From assembly GCF_017894385.1 (NCBI RefSeq), contig NZ_CP059560.1, positions 1-64,000 on the forward strand: a DNA stretch of 64,000 nt, written 5' to 3'. Shown here piece by piece: positions 9,116-18,606 of the stretch. Source of the DNA: Aromatoleum petrolei (GTDB lineage: Bacteria > Pseudomonadota > Gammaproteobacteria > Burkholderiales > Rhodocyclaceae). A model generated the notes under the pieces. That model saw only the letters and a program-made list of their open reading frames with translations. It searched no databases and had not been told where the DNA came from. The translations under genes were made by a program, and so were the position numbers. Each line of letters starts with the position of its first letter. Position 1 is the stretch's first letter.

Positions 9116-10284
9116 GGAGCCGCCAGAGCTACGACGGCGTCGTCGCCGCGGTGCCCGTCACCGTACCCTATGCCCGCTACTCGACGCACGCCGCGCACTG
9201 GTGGCTCGGCCGCGCCCTCGCTGCGCTGATCCGCGACTCGGGCATCGCCAAGGCCGACATCGACGGCGTGTGCGTCTCGAGCTTCACGCTCGGCCCCGAT
9301 ACCGCGGTCGGCCTGATGCAGCACCTCGGCATGAGCCCGCGCTGGCTCGACCACATCCCGATGGGGGGCGCGTCCGGCGTCGTGGCGCTGCGGCGCGCCG
9401 CACGTGCGGTGCAGGCCGGGGACGCGGAAGTCATCGCCTGCATCGCCGGCGACACCAACCATGTCGACTCCTTCCGCCACACCGTCAGCCAGTTCTCGCG
9501 CTTCGCGCAGGACGCCGTCTATCCCTACGGCGCCGGCGGGCCGAACGCGAGCTTCGCGCTGCTGACCGACCACTACATGCGGCAATACGGCGCCACGCGC
9601 GAGGACTTCGGCAAGCTCTGCGTCGCGCAGCGCGACAACGCGCTGAGGAACCCGCATGCGCTGATGAGGAAACCGCTGACCCTCGCGCAATACCTCGACG
9701 CGCGGCCGATCACCGACCCCATCCATCTCTTCGACTGCGTGATGCCCTGCGCCGGCGCCGAAGGCTTCCTCATCATGACGGAGGAACGGGCAAGCGCCCT
9801 GAAACTGCCGGGCGTGCGCATCCGCTCGACCATCGAACGCCACAACGCCTACCCCGACGACCCGATCCAGTTCCGCGGCGGCTGGGCGATGGACCGCGAT
9901 GCGCTGTACGAGCACGCCGGCGTCCCGCCCGCGGACGTCGACTTCGTCGAGACCTACGACGACTACCCGGTGATCAACATGCTGCAGTTCGAGGACCTCG
10001 GCTTCTGCGCGAAGGGCGAAGCACCCGCCTTCGTGCGCGAGCACCGCTTCACGATCGACGGCTCCTTCCCGTTCAACACCTCCGGCGGGCAGCTCTCGGT
10101 CGGCCAGGCGGGTGCGGCGGGGGGCTATCTGGGGCTCGTGCAGGCCCTGCGCCAGCTCACGAACGCCGCGGGCGACATGCAGGTCGCGGACGCGCGCGTC
10201 GGCCTCGTGTCCGGTTTCGGCATGATCAACTACGACCGCGGCCTGTGCTCCGGCGCCGCGCTCCTCGAACGGGGGACGGCATGA
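9112..10284 (+). CDS. thiolase-fold protein (SCP2/lipid-transfer type) lacking the thiolase cysteine
   Basis: 390 residues with a thiolase fold: N-terminal half with GGASGVVALRRA, C-terminal NTSGGQLSVGQAGAAGG. The nucleophilic Cys expected in the N-terminal active-site loop is absent (MGGASG), and the usual GHP histidine is replaced (VGQAG). This pattern is known in Ltp2-like proteins, which pair with DUF35 partners and act as retro-aldolases. The next gene encodes exactly such a DUF35 domain, so a hetero-oligomeric carbon-carbon lyase is more likely than a true thiolase. ATGA overlaps tie it to both neighbours. Confidence 0.75.
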   Translation: MRSRQSYDGVVAAVPVTVPYARYSTHAAHWWLGRALAALIRDSGIAKADIDGVCVSSFTLGPDTAVGLMQHLGMSPRWLDHIPMGGASGVVALRRAARAVQAGDAEVIACIAGDTNHVDSFRHTVSQFSRFAQDAVYPYGAGGPNASFALLTDHYMRQYGATREDFGKLCVAQRDNALRNPHALMRKPLTLAQYLDARPITDPIHLFDCVMPCAGAEGFLIMTEERASALKLPGVRIRSTIERHNAYPDDPIQFRGGWAMDRDALYEHAGVPPADVDFVETYDDYPVINMLQFEDLGFCAKGEAPAFVREHRFTIDGSFPFNTSGGQLSVGQAGAAGGYLGLVQALRQLTNAAGDMQVADARVGLVSGFGMINYDRGLCSGAALLERGTA

Positions 10285-11525
10285 CCGACGCCACGCCCAA
10301 ACCGAAACGGAAGAACCCTGTCGCACGCACGCGCCTACCCACGCTGCCGCCCGCATCGCGTAGCCGCAGCGCCCTCGGCCTCGCCCGCGCAGCCGCCGAA
10401 GGGCGTTTCGAGATGCAGGCCTGCGCCGACTGCGGCGCCGTGCAATACCCGCCGCGCGAAGTCTGCGTCAGCTGCCTGTCCGAACGGCTCGACTGGTGCG
10501 AAGTCGCCAACGGCGGCGCGCTGATCGCGACGACGACCTTGCGCCACAGCAACGATGCCTATTTCCGCGAGCGCCTGCCGTGGCGCGTCGGCACCGTGAA
10601 GATGGATGCCGGCCCCTCGGTGGTCGCGCACGTGCATGAAGACTGCCACGAAGCCGGCCGCGTGCGCCTCGCCCTGAAACTCGACCGTAGCGGCCAAGCC
10701 GTGCTGCACGCGCTGCCCGTGGAGGACACCCCGAACATGAACGATTCGCCCCAACTGCGCGAGACCCACTGCGACCCGAAGCACCGCCGCGTGCTCGTCA
10801 CCGACGGACGCTCCACGCTCGGCCGCGCAATGGTCAAGGCCTTGCTCGACGCCGGCGCGTCGACCGTCTTCGTCGGCGATCCGGCGACGTGGAAGGCCGA
10901 TGCCGGATTCGACGCCTTTGTCGCCTCCGACCCGCGCATCGAGCCGGTCGCGCTCGACGTCACCGACACCGACTCGGTCGACCGGCTCGCCGCGTCGATC
11001 GGCGCCAAGGTCGAGATCCTCATCAACACCGCCGACCACCTGCGCGATGGCGGGGTCATGCACGCCCGCGACGTCGGGCTCGCGCGCGACGCCTTCGACG
11101 TCAACGTGCTCGGCCTGATGCGACTCGCGCAGGCCTTCGGCCCGACGATGTGCTTCCGCGCAGCCGACGGCACGCACGGCGCGGTCGCGTGGGTGAATCT
11201 GCTGTCGATCCATGCGCTTGCGGCCCTGCCCGCGCGCGGCGCGTGGTCGGCGTCGAAGGCCGCCGCCCTGTCCGCCGCCCTCACCCTGCGTGCCGAGTTC
11301 GCCGGCGCCGGCATACGGGTCGTGAACGTCTTCCCCGGCCCGATCGACGACGAATGGGAGCAGCTGACCCCGCCCCCGAAGCTCGCGCCGTCCGCGGTCG
11401 CCGCCTCGGTCGTCCGCGGTCTGCGCGATGGCGTCGAAGACCTCTACGTCGGCGACGTCGCCGAGGAGCTGCGGGCGCGCCTGCGCGACAACCACAAGGC
11501 CGTCGAACGCGAACTCGGCGGCTGA
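10281..11525 (+). CDS. DUF35 (zinc ribbon/OB-fold) fused to a degenerate SDR domain
   Basis: 414 residues in one uninterrupted frame. Residues about 45-70 form a rubredoxin-like zinc ribbon (CADCGAVQYPPREVCVSC, C-x2-C...C-x2-C), followed by an OB-fold acyl-CoA-binding part to about 150. From about 165 a short-chain dehydrogenase domain starts (VLVTDGRSTLGRA). Its catalytic YxxxK is WSASK near 324, and the NNAG motif is NTADH. The Tyr-to-Trp change suggests the SDR part is not a normal oxidoreductase. An internal Met near 10738 could serve as a separate start, but no stop divides the domains. Likely partner of the thiolase-like protein upstream. Confidence 0.75.
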   Translation: MTDATPKPKRKNPVARTRLPTLPPASRSRSALGLARAAAEGRFEMQACADCGAVQYPPREVCVSCLSERLDWCEVANGGALIATTTLRHSNDAYFRERLPWRVGTVKMDAGPSVVAHVHEDCHEAGRVRLALKLDRSGQAVLHALPVEDTPNMNDSPQLRETHCDPKHRRVLVTDGRSTLGRAMVKALLDAGASTVFVGDPATWKADAGFDAFVASDPRIEPVALDVTDTDSVDRLAASIGAKVEILINTADHLRDGGVMHARDVGLARDAFDVNVLGLMRLAQAFGPTMCFRAADGTHGAVAWVNLLSIHALAALPARGAWSASKAAALSAALTLRAEFAGAGIRVVNVFPGPIDDEWEQLTPPPKLAPSAVAASVVRGLRDGVEDLYVGDVAEELRARLRDNHKAVERELGG

Positions 11526-11588
11526 TTGCGCCACGACACACAACGACAGACCCGTAAGGGCACCCCACCCACCCAAGGAGACCCCCAC

Positions 11589-12374
11589 GTGAGCACCGCC
11601 CTCCTCGCGCAGTTCATGGCCGAGCTGCTGTCCGGCCGCATCCGACTCGTCGATCTCACGCAAACCCTGACGCCGGAATTCCCGACCATCGTCCTGCCGC
11701 CGGAACTCGGCCAGGCGTGGCCCTTCCGCATCGAGGAGATCTCGCGCTACGACGAGCGCGGTCCGGCCTGGTACTGGAACAATTTCTCGTGTTCGGAACA
11801 TACCGGCACGCACTTTGATGCCCCGGTGCATTGGGTCACCGGCAAGGACCAGCCGAACAACGCCGTCGACTCGATCCCGGTCGAGAACTTCATCGCCGCC
11901 GCCTGCGTCATCGACGTCTCCGCCGAGGCCGCGAAGAATCCCGATTTCCTCCTCACGATCGACTTTGTCGAGAAGTGGGAGGCGCAGCACGACCGCATCC
12001 CCGAGCGCTCGTGGGTGCTGCTGCGCACCGACTGGTCCAAGCGCAGCGGCGCGAAGGAATACCTGAACATGGCCGAGGACGGCGCGCATTCGCCGGGCCC
12101 CGACGCCGAGGTCGTGCCCTGGCTGATCCGCGAACGCAACGTGCACGGCTTCGGCACCGAATCGATCGGCACCGACGCCGGCCAGGCGCATCACCTCAAC
12201 CCGCCCTACCCGTGCCACTACTTCATGCACGGCAACAACCGCTACGGCCTGCAGTGCCTGACGAATCTCGACCAGCTGCCGCCCCAGGGCGCGCTGATCC
12301 TCGCCGCGCCGCTGAAGATCCGCAACGGCTCCGGCAGCCCGCTGCGCGTGCTCGCGCTGACCCCGCGCACCTGA
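11589..12374 (+). CDS. cyclase-family (kynurenine formamidase/isatin hydrolase-like) metal hydrolase
   Basis: 261 residues. The metal-binding signature HTGTHFDAPVHW sits near residue 64, as in kynurenine formamidase, isatin hydrolase and related 'cyclase' proteins that open cyclic amides, lactams or lactones. The GTG at 11589 is chosen because AAGGAG precedes it; an in-frame ATG at 11526 has no ribosome site. A clear paralogue is encoded in the pad operon (34752-35540), sharing VDLTQ, GPAWYW, the HTGTHFDAPVHW block and TDAGQAH. An isatin-type substrate would fit the indole-linked IOR, but this is speculation. Confidence 0.75.
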   Translation: MSTALLAQFMAELLSGRIRLVDLTQTLTPEFPTIVLPPELGQAWPFRIEEISRYDERGPAWYWNNFSCSEHTGTHFDAPVHWVTGKDQPNNAVDSIPVENFIAAACVIDVSAEAAKNPDFLLTIDFVEKWEAQHDRIPERSWVLLRTDWSKRSGAKEYLNMAEDGAHSPGPDAEVVPWLIRERNVHGFGTESIGTDAGQAHHLNPPYPCHYFMHGNNRYGLQCLTNLDQLPPQGALILAAPLKIRNGSGSPLRVLALTPRT

Positions 12375-12384
12375 GGACATGACG

Positions 12385-13113
12385 ATGAGCGAAAGACGTG
12401 TCGCGATCGTCACCGGCGGCAGCGCCGGCATCGGTGCCGATATCTGCCGGCGCATGCTGGACGAGGACTACGAAGTGGTTTCCGTCGCCCGCCGCGCCGC
12501 CGACTGGACGCACCCGCGGCTGACGAACTTCCAGGTCGACCTCCTCGACGCAGCCGCGACCGAAGCCGCCGCGCAGGAGATCGCACGCGACTTCCCGGTG
12601 AGCCACCTCATCCACAACGCCGGCGTGATCTGGCCGAAGCTCCTGCCCGACGTCACGCAGGACGATCTGCACGGCCTCACGCAGATCCACCTCGGCGCCG
12701 CGATCAGCCTGATGCAGGCGGCGCTGCCCGGCATGCGGGCGCGCAGCTTCGGCCGCGTCGTGCTGATGTCCTCGCGCGGCGCGCTGGGTCTTGCCACACG
12801 CACCGCGTATTCGGCGACCAAGGCCGGCATGATCGGCATGGCGCGGACCTGGGCGCTCGAACTCGCGCCGCACGGCATCACCGTGAATGTCGTCGCCCCC
12901 GGCCCCATCGCCACCGACATGTTCCACGACGTCGTCCCCGCGGGCAGCGAGCGCGAGCACAAGCTCGCCGCGAACATCCCGGTCGGGCGCATCGGCCGCC
13001 CCGACGACGTCACCCGCGCCGTGATGTTCTTCGCCGACCCCGCGAACAGCTTCGTGACCGGCCAGACCTTGTACGTTTGCGGCGGCGCGAGCGTCGGCAC
13101 ACTGACGATCTGA
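12385..13113 (+). CDS. short-chain dehydrogenase/reductase
   Basis: 242 residues from the ATG at 12385, which has GAGGA 7 nt upstream; the ATG at 12379 is too close to that site. Classical SDR motifs are intact: TGGSAGIG for the cofactor, HNAG near 73, catalytic Ser in MSSRG and YSATK near 147. C-terminal PGPIATDMF is typical. Unlike the SDR domain of the fusion upstream, this one should be an active NAD(P)H-dependent oxidoreductase of a hydroxyacid or hydroxyacyl intermediate. Confidence 0.8.
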   Translation: MSERRVAIVTGGSAGIGADICRRMLDEDYEVVSVARRAADWTHPRLTNFQVDLLDAAATEAAAQEIARDFPVSHLIHNAGVIWPKLLPDVTQDDLHGLTQIHLGAAISLMQAALPGMRARSFGRVVLMSSRGALGLATRTAYSATKAGMIGMARTWALELAPHGITVNVVAPGPIATDMFHDVVPAGSEREHKLAANIPVGRIGRPDDVTRAVMFFADPANSFVTGQTLYVCGGASVGTLTI

Positions 13114-13179
13114 TGCCACCCCATAACCAGACGCCGTAAGGCGCCCTCACCCCAAGCACCGCCCCCACGGAGACGAAAG

Positions 13180-14331
13180 ATGAAGCTGAACAAAGCTGCC
13201 ACCACCCTCGCCATCGCATTGGCCGCCTTCGCGTCGCAGTCCGCCCTCGCCCAGGTGAAGATCGGCGTCGTGTCGTCGGCGACCGGCCCGACCGCGCTGG
13301 TCGGAATCCCGCAGAAGAACACCGTGCCGCTGCTGCCGGCGAAGATCGGCGATCTCAGCGTCGAGTACATCCCGCTCGACGACGCGAGCGATCCCACCGC
13401 GTCGGTCACAGCGGTGAAGAAGCTGATCTCGGAGCAGAACGTCGACGCGATCATCGGCCCCTCCGGCTCGCCCAACGCGATGGGCGTGATCCAGTTCGTC
13501 GCCGACGCCGGCGTGCCGCTCCTCGCGCCGGTCGGCACCGCCGCCGTCGTGACACCGATGGACGACAAGAAGAAGTGGGTGTTCAAGACCACGCAAAACG
13601 ACGACATCATCGCCCGCGCGCTCGTCGGCCACATGGTGAAGGCCGGCGTGAAGACGGTCGGCTTCATCGGCGTCGGCGACCCCTACGGCGAGAACTGGTA
13701 CAAGGTGTTCTCGGCGCTCGCCGAAAAGAACGGCATGAAGATCGTCGCCAACGAGCGCTTCCAGCGCCAGGACGCGTCGGTCACCGGCCAGAGCCTGAAG
13801 ATCCTCGCCGCGAAACCCGACGCAGTGCTCGTCGCCGCCGCCGGCGGCCCGGCGGTGCTGCCGCAGACCACGCTCGTCGAGCAAGGCTACAAGGGCCAGA
13901 TCTACCAGACCCACGGCGCCGCCCTGCCCGACTTCCTCAAGCTCGGCGGCAAGAAGGTCGAGGGCACGATCCTCGCCGCGAGCCTGATGCTGGTGCTGCC
14001 CGAGATCGCCGACAGCCACCCGTCGAAGAAGATCGCCAGCGAATACATCGCCGCCTACGAGAAGGCGCACGGCACCAAGCCCGCGACCTTCGGCGCCAAC
14101 GTCTTCGACGCCGGCCTGCTGCTGCAACAGGCGATCCCCGCCGCGGCGAAAGTCGCCAAACCCGGCACGAAGGAGTTCCGCGCCGCGCTGCGCGACAGCC
14201 TCGAGCAGACCCGCGAGCTCGTCGGCACCCAGGGCATCTACAACATGAGCGCCACCGACCACAGCGGCTTCGACGAACGCGGCCGCGTGCTCATCGCCGT
14301 CAGGGACGGCGCCTGGACGCTGGCGAAGTAA
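13180..14331 (+). CDS. periplasmic binding protein, branched-chain amino acid/aromatic acid type
   Basis: 383 residues with a Sec signal peptide (MKLNKAATTLAIALAAF...SALAQ, cleavage after AQ or ALA near residue 24), then a type I periplasmic-binding fold (KIGVVSSATGPTALVG; GVGDPYGENWY). Such LivK-like proteins often bind aromatic acids in aromatic-degrading bacteria. No permease or ATPase genes of this class follow, so the membrane part must be encoded elsewhere. It is the last gene of the plus-strand operon and is followed by a strong hairpin. Confidence 0.85.
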   Translation: MKLNKAATTLAIALAAFASQSALAQVKIGVVSSATGPTALVGIPQKNTVPLLPAKIGDLSVEYIPLDDASDPTASVTAVKKLISEQNVDAIIGPSGSPNAMGVIQFVADAGVPLLAPVGTAAVVTPMDDKKKWVFKTTQNDDIIARALVGHMVKAGVKTVGFIGVGDPYGENWYKVFSALAEKNGMKIVANERFQRQDASVTGQSLKILAAKPDAVLVAAAGGPAVLPQTTLVEQGYKGQIYQTHGAALPDFLKLGGKKVEGTILAASLMLVLPEIADSHPSKKIASEYIAAYEKAHGTKPATFGANVFDAGLLLQQAIPAAAKVAKPGTKEFRAALRDSLEQTRELVGTQGIYNMSATDHSGFDERGRVLIAVRDGAWTLAK

Positions 14332-14366
14332 GCCGCCGCCCGACCTCGCCCTGCGAAGCGGCCGCA

Positions 14367-14404
14367 ACGGGCCCGCGTCACGGAACCTCCGTGCGCGGGC
14401 CCGT
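14367..14404 (+). terminator. long GC hairpin after the operon
   Basis: An 11-bp perfect stem (ACGGGCCCGCG with its complement) continues after one unpaired T into a further 6-bp stem (CACGGA/TCCGTG), giving about 17 bp with a 3-base loop. There is no U-run, so it may be a non-canonical terminator or an mRNA 3'-end stabiliser. It lies 36 bp beyond the binding-protein stop. Confidence 0.5.
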
Positions 14405-14581
14405 CGTCATCCGGCCGGGCAAACCCCGGCACTCCCGCATGCGAACGCTTGCGCGCGGAGAATCATCCTGCGCGAGGCAAAAATGTCCGCCGCAACCCTC
14501 CCCACCTTTGACGCCGGACAGAAACTCCGACCCGTATCGCCCCTAGACTGAAGCGGTCAAAACAATTTCACGGCCAACGAA

Positions 14582-15781
14582 ATGACCGCGACCGCGTCCC
14601 GCGTGTTTCCCGGAGCGCTATGGGTGAGCGCGTTCCGCCCCTTCTTCCTGCTCGGCACGCTGTACGCCCCCCTGCTGATGGGCGCCTGGCTCGGCGCCTG
14701 GTCCGGCTGGTGGAGCGGACCGGTCGGCGACATGCCGGCGGCGTTGTGGCACGGTCACGAGATGGTCTTCGGCTTCTCGACCGCGATCATCCTCGGCATC
14801 GTGCTCACCGCGCTGCCCAGCTGGGCCGGCACCGACGAGATCCACGGCCCCCGCCTCGCCCTCATCGTCGCCGCATGGCTCACAGGCCGCCTCGCCTTCT
14901 GGGCCCTGCCACTGCTACCCGCCGGCATCGCAGCGGTGGCCGATTGCCTGCTGTTTCCGCTGGTGTTCGCGACCGTCGCACCGCAACTGCTGCGCGCGGC
15001 GAACCGCCTGTACCTCTTGCTGCTCCCGGTTCTCGCGGCCTTCTTCACCGCGAACCTCGCCTTTCATCTCAGCATCAGCGCTGGCAATCCGGCCTTGGCC
15101 ACGCTCGCCCTGCACGGCGGCGTCTATACGATTCTCACGCTCTACGTGCTCAAGGGCGGCGTGCTCACGCCGATCTTCACCGGCAACGCGCTGCGCGAAA
15201 AAGGGCGCGGGGAACAGGCGCCGTTCCGGATGTGGCTCGATGTCACCGCCGTCGGCCTCGTCGTCGCGCTCGCCGCGCTCGACCTCGCCGGTGCGCCGGC
15301 CCGATGGATCGGCCTCGCCGCCCTCGCCTGCACCCTCGTCCATGCCTGGCGCGTCGGCCGCTGGCAAGGCTGGCGCGTGGCCGACGTCCCCCTCCTCCTC
15401 GTCATGCACCTCGGCTTCGCCTGGCTGATCCTCGCCTTCGCCCTCAAGGCACTCGCGGCGCTCACCGGCCTCGTTTCCGACACCGCATGGCTACACGCCT
15501 TCACGGTCGGCAGCCTCGGCATGATGATGCTCGGCCTGATGACCCGCGTAAGCCTCCGCCACACCGGCCGCCCGCTCAAGCTGCCGACGGCCATGCGGGT
15601 CGCCTGCGCGCTCGTGTTCGCCGCAGCGATCGCGCGGCTCACGCTGTCGATGCCCCAAGTCCGCTCCTTGGCGATCGCGGCGGCCGCGCTGCTGTGGGCG
15701 GCGGCGTTCGCGACCTACTTGTCCAGGTTCGGAGCGCTGCTGGCGAGGCCCAGCCTCCCGCGCAAGACCGGCACGCCCTAG
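14582..15781 (+). CDS. nnrS: NnrS family haem-copper membrane protein
   Basis: 399 residues, very hydrophobic with about 12 membrane segments. The N terminus has the family hallmarks FRPFFLLG, WHGHEMVFGF and LTALPSW. NnrS proteins occur in denitrifiers and relieve nitric-oxide stress, which fits an organism oxidising aromatics with nitrate. It stands alone, convergent with the asparaginase gene (36 bp between the stops). No clear FNR or Dnr box was recognised in the 177 bp between the hairpin and the ATG. Confidence 0.85.
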   Translation: MTATASRVFPGALWVSAFRPFFLLGTLYAPLLMGAWLGAWSGWWSGPVGDMPAALWHGHEMVFGFSTAIILGIVLTALPSWAGTDEIHGPRLALIVAAWLTGRLAFWALPLLPAGIAAVADCLLFPLVFATVAPQLLRAANRLYLLLLPVLAAFFTANLAFHLSISAGNPALATLALHGGVYTILTLYVLKGGVLTPIFTGNALREKGRGEQAPFRMWLDVTAVGLVVALAALDLAGAPARWIGLAALACTLVHAWRVGRWQGWRVADVPLLLVMHLGFAWLILAFALKALAALTGLVSDTAWLHAFTVGSLGMMMLGLMTRVSLRHTGRPLKLPTAMRVACALVFAAAIARLTLSMPQVRSLAIAAAALLWAAAFATYLSRFGALLARPSLPRKTGTP

Positions 15782-15817
15782 GACGCGACACTCCCCAGCA
15801 CCTGGCTACACACTGCG

Positions 15818-16837
15818 TTAATAGCGCTCAAAACAAGAGCGCAGGTGGTGAAGCTCGTGGCTCTGAGTCAATGCGAGCATCAGCAGGATGCGAGCCTTCT
15901 GCGGATTGAGCGATCCAGCTGCGACCATCCCGAGGGTTTCATCATCGAATGACGGGGTGACGATCCCTCGGCCGACCCGACTTGACCGAACGAAGGCGAC
16001 ACCCGCACGGGCTGCCAATTCGGCCCCCAAGCGGGCGCTCGGTGACAGGCTGCCGTTCCCCGTGGCGGCGAGGACGATACCTCGGGCACCCGCGTCGATC
16101 GCGGCGTGGTAGTGGTGAATCCCCGCGCCCTGATGGTCGAAGATGATGTCCGCCATCGGAAGCTCCGCGAGTCGGTCGAGCGAAAACGACGTCGCTGCCG
16201 TATGCAGACGCAGCGGCGCATGGAAGAGATGGATCCCGCCGCAGGCAATCCTTCCCAGGCATCCCTCCTCAGCCGCCTCAAAGGCTTCGACTGCGGTGGT
16301 ATGCGCCTTTGCAACGTCACGCGCGGCGAACAAACGGTCGTTCATCACGACCAGAACCCCCTTGCCATGCGCGGCGGGCGCAAGGGCGACGCGCACCGCG
16401 TTGTAGAGGTTGAGCGGACCGTCGGCGCTCAGGGCGCTGGCGGGACGCATGGCCCCGACCACCACCACGGGCTTCGTGCTCTTGAGCACAAGGTTGAGGA
16501 AGTAGGCGGTTTCCTCCAGCGTGTCGGTGCCATGGGTGACGATCAGGCCATCCACCTCGGGGTCTGCGAGCTCTTTGGCGACACGGCGGGCGATCGTCAA
16601 CAGTGCCGCACTGTCTATCGCATGGCTGTCGAGTTGCAGCAAATTCACGGCGCGCAGGTCGGCGAGCGCATGCAGTTCGGGTATCGCAGTAAACATGTCT
16701 TCCACCCCCGCGGTCACGCGGTAGTCGTGCAACTGCGTCGCACTGTCGGCAGATGATGCGATCGTACCGCCAGTGCCCAGCACCACCACGCGAGGGCGTC
16801 CGCCCGTCGACCTCCGATCCCTTCTTGGCTCGCTCAC
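15818..16837 (-). CDS. L-asparaginase (type II family)
   Basis: 339 residues; starts with GTG. Active-site motifs are present: LGTGGTIAS near residue 22 and VTHGTDTLEETA near 100, the two threonine loops of the family, plus GAMRPASALSADGP. No signal peptide is visible, so the enzyme is probably cytoplasmic despite the type II-like sequence. It is last in the polar amino-acid ABC operon, 13 bp after the ATPase gene, which suggests use of imported amides. Confidence 0.85.
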   Translation of the reverse strand: MSEPRRDRRSTGGRPRVVVLGTGGTIASSADSATQLHDYRVTAGVEDMFTAIPELHALADLRAVNLLQLDSHAIDSAALLTIARRVAKELADPEVDGLIVTHGTDTLEETAYFLNLVLKSTKPVVVVGAMRPASALSADGPLNLYNAVRVALAPAAHGKGVLVVMNDRLFAARDVAKAHTTAVEAFEAAEEGCLGRIACGGIHLFHAPLRLHTAATSFSLDRLAELPMADIIFDHQGAGIHHYHAAIDAGARGIVLAATGNGSLSPSARLGAELAARAGVAFVRSSRVGRGIVTPSFDDETLGMVAAGSLNPQKARILLMLALTQSHELHHLRSCFERY

Positions 16838-16850
16838 GGTCAGCTCCCGG

Positions 16851-17585
<735 letters not shown>

Positions 17586-17611
17586 CTCGGCGGTCTCCTC
17601 CACATGTCCGC

Positions 17612-18571
17612 TCATTTGTCGAAATAGCCTGCGCGGATCGCGGCACCGATCAGATTCACGATCAGGCGTCCCGCCGTGACGCAGGTGAGCTTCGAGGCGT
17701 TGTCCTTCGATGGCTGGATTTCGACGATGTCCATGCCGACCACGCGCCCCTTCCTCACGAGGCCGTGGATCAGCTTGCGCGCCTGCACGAAAGTGACGCC
17801 GCCCGGTGCCGGGCCATCGACCGCCGGCATGATGGTGGGGTCGAGGCCGTCGGCGTCGATCGTCAGGTAGTAGTTCCCACCGTCCGGGATACGCTCGAGC
17901 ACCGCGTCCATGCCAACCTCGTGCAACTCATAGGCGGTCACGAGTTCGGCGCCGTAGCGGCGTGCGACCTCGAACTCCTCCGGCCGCGCGCTTCCCTGCG
18001 CACGCAGCCCAATCTGCACGATGCGCGCCACATGCGGCATCTCCGAGGCGCGGCGGATCGGGCTCGACAGGCCCTCGCGCACACCGTTGACGTCGTCGCG
18101 CCAGTCCAGATGCGCGTCGATATGCACGAGCGTGATCGGCCCCACCTCGCTGAACGCACGCAGCACCGGCGTCGTGATGCCGTGATCGCCCCCGAGCACG
18201 ATCGGAAGGCCGCCGCCCTTGAGGATCTGGCGCACAGCCAGCTCTACGCGCCGATAGTGGTCGCCGGGTTTCGCCAGGTCGGGCAGCACGTCGCCGCAAT
18301 CGACGAAGCGGATGTCCGAACGCCCCTGCAGCAGCGGGCCGTCGATGTCGAAATCGTAGTGCTCGGGGGCGCGCACGATACGGTCGGTGACCTCGCGGAT
18401 CGCCTGCGGCGCATTGCTCTGGTCGTTGGTGAAGGCGCGCGGCCCGTAGGCCGAGCCGAACGGCATGCCCAGTACGGCAATGTCGGCGCGCAGAGCACTC
18501 AGGTCGGTGACGAGTTCCGAGTAGAGCAAGGTCTTGTGCCCACTACGAGGCGCTACGGTCAATTGTTCCAT
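17612..18571 (-). CDS. agmatinase-family ureohydrolase
   Basis: 319 residues with the binuclear manganese (or nickel) site of the arginase/agmatinase fold: [13 protein letters not shown] and TIDADGLDP followed by PAPGG. It would split a guanidino compound into urea and an amine; agmatine, guanidinobutyrate, guanidinopropionate or guanidine are all possible. It lies between permease and ATPase genes of one ABC transporter, so the transporter may import its substrate. Confidence 0.8.
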   Translation of the reverse strand: MEQLTVAPRSGHKTLLYSELVTDLSALRADIAVLGMPFGSAYGPRAFTNDQSNAPQAIREVTDRIVRAPEHYDFDIDGPLLQGRSDIRFVDCGDVLPDLAKPGDHYRRVELAVRQILKGGGLPIVLGGDHGITTPVLRAFSEVGPITLVHIDAHLDWRDDVNGVREGLSSPIRRASEMPHVARIVQIGLRAQGSARPEEFEVARRYGAELVTAYELHEVGMDAVLERIPDGGNYYLTIDADGLDPTIMPAVDGPAPGGVTFVQARKLIHGLVRKGRVVGMDIVEIQPSKDNASKLTCVTAGRLIVNLIGAAIRAGYFDK

Positions 18572-18606
18572 GTTTGGTTTCCTGTCGGGGTTGTGAGGGG
18601 CGGCGC

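Noticed and set aside
14405..14581. FNR/Dnr box upstream of nnrS
   Set aside because: TTGAC occurs near 14509, but no second half site at the proper spacing was found.
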